Shown here piece by piece: positions 1-6,715 of a stretch of 8,056 bases of DNA. The DNA is from Thermococci archaeon (GTDB lineage Archaea; Methanobacteriota_B; Thermococci; Thermococcales; Thermococcaceae). The stretch lies in the NCBI GenBank assembly GCA_003663695.1, contig QMUB01000041.1, positions 1 to 8,056 of the forward strand, read 5' to 3'. The position numbers and the translations under genes are program-made. Within the stretch, counting starts at the first letter, position 1. Each line of letters starts with the position of its first letter. Below the pieces are notes generated by a model. It saw only the letters and a program-made list of their open reading frames with translations, ran no database searches and was not told the origin of the DNA.

Positions 1-24
1 AAAGTAACGAAATGCAGCTTCCAT
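1..24 (-). CDS. Start of an unidentified gene, cut off by the left edge
   Basis: Only the first eight codons (MEAAFRYF) are in the window, so the product cannot be recognised. An ATG at 24-22 lies 2 bases after the stop of the small Cys-rich gene. It is preceded by the purine-rich ribosome binding site AGGGGAG (38-32) at a 7-base spacing. The tight spacing suggests the gene is co-transcribed with mpgS, mpgP and the small gene. It does not look like the start of a mannose-1-phosphate guanylyltransferase, the gene known to follow mpgP in Pyrococcus, which would begin with a sugar-nucleotide-binding motif such as LAGGxGTR. The call rests only on start, ribosome binding site and context. Confidence 0.5.
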
Positions 25-26
25 TG

Positions 27-197
27 TTATGCTCCCCTTAGCTCCCAAGCAGGTAGTTCCTCAACCCTGTGACATGCAACAAAATGATCCCCATTGCTCT
101 TCCTTAACTTCGGCTTCTCTTTGCAGCACTCCTCTGTTGCAAATGGACATAATGGGGCATATTTACATCTCTTAATCTCAGCTATCCCCGATTCCAT
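27..197 (-). CDS. Small Cys-rich protein resembling the C-terminal Fe-S tail of oligopeptide ABC ATPases (oligo_HPY type)
   Basis: This 56-residue protein was found by reading the minus strand beyond mpgP. Its cysteines are C11, C17, C24, C25 and C42, with the segments CKYAPLCPF and later VACHR. The spacing C-x5-C-x6-C-x17-C followed by His matches the tail of OppD/DppD-type peptide transporter ATPases, where the cysteines have been reported to hold a [4Fe-4S] cluster. No ABC ATPase domain (Walker A, Walker B or LSGGQ) is present, and none could precede it because its start lies inside mpgP in another frame. The ATG at 197 follows a strong GGAGGAG (212-206) at 8 bases, overlapping the last 16 bases of mpgP. 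Another gene starts 2 bases after the stop. It could be a free-standing metal-binding protein or a retained fragment of a transporter gene. Coding status is well supported; the function is unknown. Confidence 0.75.
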   Translation of the reverse strand: MESGIAEIKRCKYAPLCPFATEECCKEKPKLRKSNGDHFVACHRVEELPAWELRGA

Positions 198-916
198 AAC
201 ATGATCTCCTCCACTGAGCGTATATTCCTAGCTTTTGGATGCTTCAATTCACCAACGATGAAGGCAAAATCAACGACATCGAACATAGGAAAGTCGTTAA
301 GTCCATCACCGACTGCATAACTCTCAACTTCCCCAAGCTTTGAATAGAGGTTCAGGAGCATTTTAGCCGCTTTTCCTTTATCCGTCTTCCCATGGACGCT
401 CCAGAATCTGCTCCCCCTCGAAACCTCAAATCTCCTTCTAAGTACCTCTTCAAATCCTCCTTTCTCCCACTTAAATACAGTTTCAGAGTAGTCCCTTTCC
501 CTCGCAAGCTCCGCAAGCCTTTTTGGGAGACCTGTGAACTCCATGATTTCGTTGAGAGTTGAGTTTCCATAGTATTTGAGGCCAAATTCATCGCTTATCT
601 CATCCAGAGCGGCCTTTATCACTTCATATCTCTCCCCGAGCTCTATTATCTTATATTGATCATCCTCCATTGAATATGCAAATTCGAAGGGGAAGTATCC
701 TTTGGGGATGAAAATCGCGCTTCCGTTTTCCACTATGAAGGGTTCCTCTATTCCAAGGGCTTTTCTGTAGTATTCCTGTTCCCTCCGCGTCTTTGAAGAG
801 TTAAAGACTATTTTAAATCCACCCTTCTTGAACTCCCTCACCGCCTCCCCGGCAGGCTCCGGGGAATAGTCGTCGCCGAGGAGTGTTTTGTCCAGATCCA
901 GAAATATCACTTTCAT
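182..916 (-). CDS. mpgP: Mannosyl-3-phosphoglycerate phosphatase (HAD superfamily)
   Basis: This cytoplasmic enzyme dephosphorylates mannosyl-3-phosphoglycerate to mannosylglycerate, the second step of the two-step route. With the ATG at 916 it has 244 residues, close to the Pyrococcus enzyme. The HAD motifs are all visible: motif I FLDLDKTL with nucleophile D7 and acid/base D9; motif II NSSKTR near residues 39-44; a cap domain in the middle; motif III Lys in TDKGKA near 181; and motif IV GDGLNDFPMFD near 203-213. Mg2+ dependence is inferred from the family. An upstream GTG at 925 would add MRF and overlap the mpgS stop (GTGTGA). I prefer the ATG because it places DLD at the family's usual distance from the N-terminus, though neither start has an ideal ribosome binding site. 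It is coupled to mpgS, whose stop lies 5 bases upstream, and its 3' end overlaps the small Cys-rich gene. Confidence 0.95.
   Translation of the reverse strand: MKVIFLDLDKTLLGDDYSPEPAGEAVREFKKGGFKIVFNSSKTRREQEYYRKALGIEEPFIVENGSAIFIPKGYFPFEFAYSMEDDQYKIIELGERYEVIKAALDEISDEFGLKYYGNSTLNEIMEFTGLPKRLAELARERDYSETVFKWEKGGFEEVLRRRFEVSRGSRFWSVHGKTDKGKAAKMLLNLYSKLGEVESYAVGDGLNDFPMFDVVDFAFIVGELKHPKARNIRSVEEIMLWNRG
206..212 (-). promoter_or_regulatory. Ribosome binding site of the small Cys-rich gene
   Basis: GGAGGAG on the minus strand lies inside the last codons of mpgP, 8 bases before the ATG at 197. The nearer ATG at 202 is an in-frame methionine of mpgP, too close to serve as a start, and leads only to the mpgP stop. 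The site therefore supports 197 as a real start. Confidence 0.65.
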
Positions 917-921
917 AAACC

Positions 922-2106
922 TCACACTTCGAATTTAAAGAGGGTCTCGGCGTTATCCTCCACGATTTTCATCCATTTATCCGCATCTATAACCTCTATG
1001 GGCCTCATTATTCTGGGCTTTGGAGGCTCTTCACCCTCCTTCAAGATGCCGTGAAGCTTTAAGTCCTCCAGGATTTGCTCTTTAAGCCGATTAGAGGCAA
1101 GTTTCGAGTGATATATAACACCCAGAGAGCTTAAAATCATGTCCGCCACGTGCTCTTTGCCTTTCTCCTCATGGAGGTGCGGGTTTAGGGTCTCAATCTG
1201 GAATATCTCAATTCCCTGGTTATAGACCTCCTTGTATTCCTCAATGTTCTCCCAGACACCGAAGCGCTCAAAGAGGAATGCCAGCTCAAAGGGTTCTATT
1301 GAATACCCTGTTGAAAAGGGCATCATCTCTGCAAGCTTTATAGTCATCGCATGCTCTCCGGCGTTGCCCGTTACAATTATGCTCGTCTCAAAGTTTGTTC
1401 CCTCCCCGATAAGGGCATTCATATATCTGTTCGTTATTTCACTAACTCTACCCCATTTTCTGAAGTAGAGGCCCCTCTTTCCAACCTTTGGCTTGTGACG
1501 CCAGCTCAGGCGCACCATCCCATAATCCGTTTCATTCATTAAAAAACCAGCTGCGTAATCCTTTACGTACTCATTCACAGAGCCGGGGATATAGTTATCT
1601 GCATCCACAAAACCAACATATTTGGCTCCAAGGGATTTTGCAAGCAGTATCCCTATGAGCATCCCCTCCCCTTTGCCGCTCCTGATTGTCCCCTTCTCAT
1701 CCAGTATGTCCGTATATCCAAGCTCCTGAAATGCCTTGGCGATTCCCGCATCCTTCTGATGAACCATGAGCACTTTTGAATGGGTTAGGTTGTAGAAGTG
1801 TTTCACCAAATCCACTTCCTGCTTGAAGAGGTTTGGGCCTTCACGTTTGCTGTTAGAAACGAGTATTATGGGACACTGGTGAGGGATTGCCTTTAAGACC
1901 CCATCCACCAGCTGGAGCTTCTCGTTTTTCATAGGAACCACAATGGCTATATCTTCAAGGATATTGTATATATCTTCCCTAGGAATATTCTTCACGGTAA
2001 AACTCCCGACGTCTCGCGTTTGAGTGTCGAGCTTTATCACCTTCTGAACCTCATAAATCTCAATTGCACCAAATAACTCCTTGTAAACAGGAGCTTCTAA
2101 AAGCAT
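922..2106 (-). CDS. mpgS: Mannosyl-3-phosphoglycerate synthase (GT55 family)
   Basis: The enzyme transfers mannose from GDP-mannose to 3-phosphoglycerate, giving mannosyl-3-phosphoglycerate, the committed step of mannosylglycerate synthesis. From the ATG at 2106 it has 394 residues, the same length as I recall for the P. horikoshii enzyme, and starts [10 protein letters not shown] as that enzyme does. Visible features are VPMKNEKL (57-64) near the nucleotide-binding edge, SGKGEGML (143-150), the metal/nucleotide-binding DAD in [11 protein letters not shown] (165-175), GNAGEHAM (247-254), and a His-rich [12 protein letters not shown] (308-319) in the region that supplies a metal ligand in the family. 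An upstream ATG at 2133 would add nine residues and run through the strong ribosome binding site, so I reject it. The gene has its own promoter after the ADP-glucokinase terminator and is translationally close to mpgP. Confidence 0.97.
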   Translation of the reverse strand: MLLEAPVYKELFGAIEIYEVQKVIKLDTQTRDVGSFTVKNIPREDIYNILEDIAIVVPMKNEKLQLVDGVLKAIPHQCPIILVSNSKREGPNLFKQEVDLVKHFYNLTHSKVLMVHQKDAGIAKAFQELGYTDILDEKGTIRSGKGEGMLIGILLAKSLGAKYVGFVDADNYIPGSVNEYVKDYAAGFLMNETDYGMVRLSWRHKPKVGKRGLYFRKWGRVSEITNRYMNALIGEGTNFETSIIVTGNAGEHAMTIKLAEMMPFSTGYSIEPFELAFLFERFGVWENIEEYKEVYNQGIEIFQIETLNPHLHEEKGKEHVADMILSSLGVIYHSKLASNRLKEQILEDLKLHGILKEGEEPPKPRIMRPIEVIDADKWMKIVEDNAETLFKFEV

Positions 2107-2110
2107 GACA

Positions 2111-2118
2111 TCACCTCC
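2111..2118 (-). promoter_or_regulatory. Ribosome binding site of mpgS
   Basis: GGAGGTGA is the full complement of the archaeal 16S rRNA 3' end. It sits four bases before the ATG at 2106 (seven from the GGAGG core). It fixes the mpgS start at 2106 rather than the upstream ATG at 2133. Confidence 0.85.
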
Positions 2119-2130
2119 AACTCCTAAAAA

Positions 2131-2205
2131 CAATATAAAACCTTATTAAAACCCCAGAGTCTCTTTAAGGCTCAATAATTTTTAATAACTTCCCCTATAT
2201 AAAAC
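2131..2205 (-). promoter_or_regulatory. Promoter region of the mannosylglycerate operon
   Basis: Three minus-strand TATA-like elements lie between the ADP-glucokinase terminator and mpgS: TTTTATATA (2204-2196), TTTTAATAAG (2151-2142) and TTTTATATT (2140-2132). The first is the best match to the archaeal consensus and would give a leader of about 70 bases. The second would place the start site near 2122, just upstream of the ribosome binding site. The third would start transcription inside the ribosome binding site and is least likely. I see no TGM operator here, so control by the glycolytic regulator is not indicated. Confidence 0.6.
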
Positions 2206-2210
2206 TTGCC

Positions 2211-3637
<1,427 letters not shown>

Positions 3638-3651
3638 AAAAATTTGGAGAG

Positions 3652-4218
3652 TTATTCTGCCCATCTCGGATTGTCCTCAATCACAACCTCTCCATCCTTT
3701 TCCACCACAATCTTTGAGAAGCCCTTCTCCTTAATCGTCCCATAATCGTGTCCCGCATCCGCCGGATAGAGTGCCAAAAATATGAATGGCTCATGCCCCG
3801 TATTTACTGTCCTGTGTGCCCAGTAAGGTGGAACGTAAACTATCGTGCCCGGCTCCATTGGAACCCATCTCGCCTCCCCTTCGGGCGTCTGGAGGAGCAT
3901 TCCTCCTTTCCCTTTGAGGGCAAAATAGACCTCCGCCCTATCCGCCTTGGCGTGATAGTGCCCCTTGGTCATAAAGAATTCATTTCCAACTTTTCCGGGA
4001 TGCAGGACAGTAGTTGCAAAGTTCAAATCACCATCCTTCTCCTCCTGTTCTATAGCATATACCTCATAAACCACAGGATTCTCCTTTAAGAGCGCTTCAT
4101 AAGCCTCCACATCAACGTAATACCCCTTCATGTCGCTCAGCTTTCTTACAAGTTTTTTTGCATTCTCAATAACCCCACTTTCAAAGTCGAGCTTAACTCC
4201 AAATGGTTCCTTGTACAA
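3652..4218 (-). CDS. pgi: Cupin-type phosphoglucose isomerase, probably TTG-started
   Basis: The enzyme interconverts glucose-6-phosphate and fructose-6-phosphate in glycolysis and gluconeogenesis. It is the archaeal cupin metalloenzyme, unrelated to the bacterial and eukaryotic enzyme. From the TTG at 4218 it has 188 residues. The metal ligands are visible: H87, H89 and E96 in KGHYHAKADRAEVYF, and H135 in VPPYWAHRTVNTG, matching H88, H90, E97 and H136 of the 189-residue P. furiosus enzyme. The conserved PADAGHDYGTI follows. The TTG gives MYKEPFG, exactly the P. furiosus N-terminus, and lies 5 bases after GGAGGTGA (4231-4224). The ATG at 4224 and GTG at 4227 overlap that site and are too close to use it. 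It is the first gene of an operon with ADP-glucokinase, under a TGM operator. Confidence 0.96.
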   Translation of the reverse strand: MYKEPFGVKLDFESGVIENAKKLVRKLSDMKGYYVDVEAYEALLKENPVVYEVYAIEQEEKDGDLNFATTVLHPGKVGNEFFMTKGHYHAKADRAEVYFALKGKGGMLLQTPEGEARWVPMEPGTIVYVPPYWAHRTVNTGHEPFIFLALYPADAGHDYGTIKEKGFSKIVVEKDGEVVIEDNPRWAE

Positions 4219-4223
4219 CCCCA

Positions 4224-4231
4224 TCACCTCC
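4224..4231 (-). promoter_or_regulatory. Ribosome binding site that favours the TTG start of pgi
   Basis: GGAGGTGA contains the A of the ATG at 4224 and the whole GTG at 4227. Only the TTG at 4218 lies at a normal distance (8 bases from the GGAGG core). The same octamer sits 7 bases from its start at mpgS. Confidence 0.7.
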
Positions 4232-4254
4232 AGATTAAAGTGTGCTTCAGCTTA

Positions 4255-4268
4255 TTTTAACTTTTCCC
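4255..4268 (-). promoter_or_regulatory. Possible BRE/TATA promoter of the pgi-ADP-glucokinase operon
   Basis: GGGAAAAG followed by TTAAAATA on the minus strand resembles a BRE and a weak TATA box. It would start transcription near 4233, just before the ribosome binding site. If correct, the TGM lies upstream of the promoter. A weaker AT-rich stretch (TTTGATTTT) around 4296-4288, at the end of the M50 gene, would instead put the TGM downstream. Confidence 0.45.
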
Positions 4269-4273
4269 TTATG

Positions 4274-4290
4274 TATCACCATGAGTGAAA
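4274..4290 (-). promoter_or_regulatory. Thermococcales glycolytic motif (TGM), operator for Tgr/TrmBL1
   Basis: The plus strand reads TATCAC-CATGA-GTGAAA, one mismatch from the known palindrome TATCAC-N5-GTGATA. This is the established binding site of Tgr (T. kodakarensis) and TrmBL1 (P. furiosus), the sugar-responsive regulator of glycolytic and gluconeogenic genes. It lies one base past the M50 stop and about 55 bases upstream of pgi, whose product is a known member of this pathway. In the known model, sites downstream of TATA repress and sites upstream activate; here the best TATA candidate is downstream of the TGM. Confidence 0.85.
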
Positions 4291-4291
4291 A

Positions 4292-4873
4292 TCAAACGAG
4301 TGACTGGAGGAGAAAAGCGACTCCTATGGATATTGCCCAGTAGCCGGTGTTCCATCTCAAAACTTTGTAGCCATCCAAGGGGGGTATTGGAAGCAGATTG
4401 AAGAAAGCCAGCCAGAAGTTAATTAGGGCGGTATAGTAGAGGGCTCCCCAGAGTGTTGAAGGCAAGCTTAAGGATTTGAGAACAAATAGAGCGACTATTC
4501 CGACGGCTATATTTGTAACAGGACCGGCCAAACTTATCTTCCCATTTGCCTCTTTATCCTCCCACGGCTGGTAGGGAGCATAAATGTAAACCGCCCCAAC
4601 AGCTGCAAATATGAACCCTATTCTTGAAACTTTGTTTAAGATTCCCAGTAGAAGAGCTAATATTATCCCCGCATCCCATCTTTTATAAAAGGCCACATAA
4701 CCGTATCTCCTAGCCACCTGCCTGTGGGCAAGCTCGTGAAATATAAAGGCTGTAAAAACTGCTAATGCTGTATACGGAATTAATTTAAGTTCGAAATTTG
4801 AGAACACAAAAGTCAGCACAATAAAAGAGATGATCAGATCCTCGATTTCCTCCCCGCGCAGTCCTAGAGCCAT
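4292..4873 (-). CDS. M50-family (site-2 protease type) membrane metalloprotease
   Basis: This is a 193-residue integral membrane protein of the M50 family, which cleaves membrane-embedded or membrane-associated substrates. The zinc-binding HELAH is at 46-50, inside a hydrophobic segment (VFTAFIFHELAH), with E47 as the catalytic glutamate. The third ligand is probably D167 in NLLPIPPLDGYK (159-170). The family GPxxN motif is seen as GPVTN (117-121). Hydrophobic stretches near 12-25, 32-48, 68-98, 118-133, 143-163 and 178-193 suggest about six membrane segments. It lacks PDZ and CBS domains, so it is a minimal short form. The ATG at 4873 lies 2 bases after the KH gene, with AGGGG (4887-4883) as ribosome binding site, suggesting an operon of the two. 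Substrate unknown. Confidence 0.85.
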   Translation of the reverse strand: MALGLRGEEIEDLIISFIVLTFVFSNFELKLIPYTALAVFTAFIFHELAHRQVARRYGYVAFYKRWDAGIILALLLGILNKVSRIGFIFAAVGAVYIYAPYQPWEDKEANGKISLAGPVTNIAVGIVALFVLKSLSLPSTLWGALYYTALINFWLAFFNLLPIPPLDGYKVLRWNTGYWAISIGVAFLLQSLV

Positions 4874-4875
4874 AC

Positions 4876-5055
4876 TTACATACCCCTAACTTCGATCTTC
4901 TTGCCAAGCACAAGCTCTGCAGCCTTTACCGCGCTTCCCCCACTCCCAACGGCAATTTTAACCTGCTCTTTAGGAACATAAACTATTATCTTGCCCTCCT
5001 CCTCTTCCACCTTGAGTATCTCTACACGGAGCATCTGTTTCAACCTGTCTTCCAT
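4876..5055 (-). CDS. Small NusA-like single KH-domain protein
   Basis: This 59-residue protein is almost entirely one minimal type-2 KH-like unit. Strands near 13-20 (VEILKVEE) and 23-29 are followed by a helix, the GxxG-equivalent loop AVGSGGSAVK (35-44) and a final strand KKIEVRG. The region resembles the last KH domain of NusA, where the loop reads IGxGGxNV. RNA or single-stranded DNA binding is inferred from the fold; no partner is visible. It is much shorter than the two-KH archaeal NusA-like proteins. The ATG at 5055 follows AGGTGGT at 4 bases; the GTG at 5064 is inside that site and is rejected. It is directly upstream of, and probably co-transcribed with, the M50 protease. Confidence 0.75.
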   Translation of the reverse strand: MEDRLKQMLRVEILKVEEEEGKIIVYVPKEQVKIAVGSGGSAVKAAELVLGKKIEVRGM

Positions 5056-5097
5056 TCCGACCACCTTTTAAGCTCAGTAATATTACACACCAATCCT

Positions 5098-5109
5098 TTT
5101 TAAATTTAT
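5098..5109 (-). promoter_or_regulatory. Possible promoter of the KH-M50 operon
   Basis: An ATAAATTTAAAAA stretch on the minus strand provides a TATA-like element about 50 bases before the KH start. It predicts transcription from about 5076, leaving a short leader that still contains the ribosome binding site. The 60-base gap after the TraB gene supports a separate unit. Confidence 0.4.
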
Positions 5110-5115
5110 GGAATC

Positions 5116-5781
5116 TTAACATTCACAGGAGTTTAAAATTCTTTCTATACCCTTCTTATGTCCGAGCCCAACGACAGCTACGACCTTCGGCTTCTTGATA
5201 CCCCTTGCCTTTAGATCCATGACAATACCTCTTAAATTGCGCGCCATTATCTCATTCCTCTCCTCGACGAGGACATGGAACAGGTAGGGATACCTCCGCT
5301 TAAAAGCAACCATCATGGGTTTATAATCCTCCATAATGTCCGAGCTCTCCTTAGATGGAGCAAAGGAGAGAAAAACAGCAAGACTCTCAAGCAGGAGAAA
5401 GAGCTTTTCCCTGAAAGGAGCCTTAAGAAGCTTCATAGTGATCAAATTTATATCTTCGTCAATTAAAGCTAGGGGGATGTTGAAAATCTGAGCAAGGGTT
5501 ATAGCTTCCCTCATTTCACCACCTGGAACCATCCCAAACTCTTCTCCAAGCCTCTCTTCAACTTTGAAGAGTACATACTGAAGGAGCCCTCTTCTACCGG
5601 ATCTAAGGGCATCCCCAAGATTAACCCTTTGAGGATTCTGCATCGCATAGAACCTGTTCCTATCGAGCTCAATAGCAATTGCACTGGGTCTTTCCTTCAG
5701 TATCTTCTCCCTAACTTCATCCCTGCTCCTTGGAGAAACATGCATAGTTCCGATGAGCTTAACGTAGCGAAGACAGTTCAT
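5116..5781 (-). CDS. Short TraB/PrgY-family protein
   Basis: This 221-residue protein belongs to the TraB/PrgY/TIKI-like family. The characteristic elements are KLIGTMHVSPRSRDEV (8-23) with the GTMH motif (11-14), IAIELDRNRF (35-44) with conserved E38, ALIDEDIN near 105-112, EERNEIMARNLR (173-184) and a second G-x-x-H, GLGH, at 205-208. In eukaryotic TIKI proteins such residues form a metalloprotease-like site; whether the archaeal members are active is not known. Longer archaeal TraB proteins carry C-terminal membrane helices, but this one ends right after the core, with a CEC tail (219-221). The ATG at 5781 follows GGTGA at 5 bases and makes it overlap RNase Z by 23 bases. The TTG at 5808 or ATG at 5805 would extend it but lack a good ribosome binding site. 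Confidence 0.85.
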   Translation of the reverse strand: MNCLRYVKLIGTMHVSPRSRDEVREKILKERPSAIAIELDRNRFYAMQNPQRVNLGDALRSGRRGLLQYVLFKVEERLGEEFGMVPGGEMREAITLAQIFNIPLALIDEDINLITMKLLKAPFREKLFLLLESLAVFLSFAPSKESSDIMEDYKPMMVAFKRRYPYLFHVLVEERNEIMARNLRGIVMDLKARGIKKPKVVAVVGLGHKKGIERILNSCEC

Positions 5782-6679
5782 ACGAATCACCAAGCCTGAG
5801 AACATCAAAGTCTCTAGGAATTATAAAGTTATGGCTGCAGAGCTCTTTCGCCTTCTCGGCGTATTCATCATATGTATAGCGGAATGCCCTGTGAAACAGC
5901 GCCAGGAGCTTTACTTTTGCCCTTTTGGCGGTTTGACATGCCTCACTAACGGTTGAGTGATAGCTCTCACCCCTGTCCTCTTCCGATAGATATGTGGCTT
6001 CATGAATGAGCAGGTCAGCATTCTCAGAAAACAGCCTAACCCTCTCGCATGGAAGGGTATCCCCTGTGTAAACAACTTTAACCCCCTTTTTACGATCCCC
6101 TGTAACATCCTCAAGTTGAATTTCCTTTCCATCGACCACAACCCTTCCCTTTATTTCAAGTTCCTTCATCCACGGGCCTGGCTTTAATCCAAGCTCTTCT
6201 ATCTTCCGGAGCTCAAAGTTCCCCCTTCTATCCCTCTCCTTGAAAACATAGCCAAGCGCTGGAATTCCATGCTCCACCTTGAAGCTCCATATCTCATACT
6301 CCCCAAACTTTAATCTCGCTTCGCCGAGCTCGTGGACATGAATTTCAAAGCTGGGTCTGAAGAATCCGCTCTCAAGATAGCTCTGGACAAATTTAAACGT
6401 GTATTTCGGTCCATATATGTGGAGGGGCTTCTTCCTGTCCCATAGGGTCATCGTCTGTAGTAGGCTCATCAAACCCAAGTAGTGATCGCCATGGAAGTGC
6501 GTGATGAAAATTTTTTCAACCTTCATGGGGCTTATTTTTGCTATATTAAGCTGTCTCATTGTTCCCTCCCCTGCATCCCAGAGAATAACCTCGCCTCCAT
6601 ACCTGAGGGCTATTGAAGGGACATTCCTCTCTTTGTTTGGCATTATCCCACCGGTTCCCAGGAATATTATCTCAAGCAT
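5759..6679 (-). CDS. rnz: Ribonuclease Z (tRNA 3' processing endonuclease)
   Basis: RNase Z cuts precursor tRNAs just after the discriminator base so that the CCA end can be added. This is the short form (306 residues) of the metallo-beta-lactamase fold, about the length of the Pyrococcus enzyme. Visible zinc-site and catalytic motifs are FLGTGG (6-11), THFHGDHYLG (60-69) with H61, H63, D65 and H66, H137 in VEHGIPALGY, D207 in YTGDTLP, HEATY (226-230) and H263 in ALFHRAFRY. GLKPGPWMKEL near 164-174 lies in the region of the tRNA-binding arm. It starts at an ATG with no ribosome binding site but with a TATA box about 25 bases upstream, so it is probably leaderless. It overlaps the TraB gene that follows. 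Confidence 0.95.
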   Translation of the reverse strand: MLEIIFLGTGGIMPNKERNVPSIALRYGGEVILWDAGEGTMRQLNIAKISPMKVEKIFITHFHGDHYLGLMSLLQTMTLWDRKKPLHIYGPKYTFKFVQSYLESGFFRPSFEIHVHELGEARLKFGEYEIWSFKVEHGIPALGYVFKERDRRGNFELRKIEELGLKPGPWMKELEIKGRVVVDGKEIQLEDVTGDRKKGVKVVYTGDTLPCERVRLFSENADLLIHEATYLSEEDRGESYHSTVSEACQTAKRAKVKLLALFHRAFRYTYDEYAEKAKELCSHNFIIPRDFDVLRLGDSYELSSLR

Positions 6680-6699
6680 GATTTAAGATTGGAGAAAAA

Positions 6700-6715
6700 G
6701 TTTAAAAGCTATTTC
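6700..6715 (-). promoter_or_regulatory. Probable leaderless promoter of the RNase Z gene
   Basis: GGGAAATAGC then TTTTAAAC on the minus strand resembles a BRE and TATA box. The TATA centre (about 6704) is 25 bases from the A of the ATG at 6679, the archaeal distance to the transcription start. No Shine-Dalgarno is present between them. The BRE overlaps the last codons of the upstream gene. Confidence 0.6.

Noticed and set aside
2107..2133. Nine-residue N-terminal extension of mpgS
   Set aside because: The extension is translated through the GGAGGTGA ribosome binding site, and the shorter form matches the Pyrococcus enzyme in length and first residues.
3953..3962. GTGATAGTGC (minus GCACTATCAC) as a second TGM half-site
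   Set aside because: Only one half of the palindrome is present, without the partner at 5-base spacing, and it lies deep inside pgi coding sequence.
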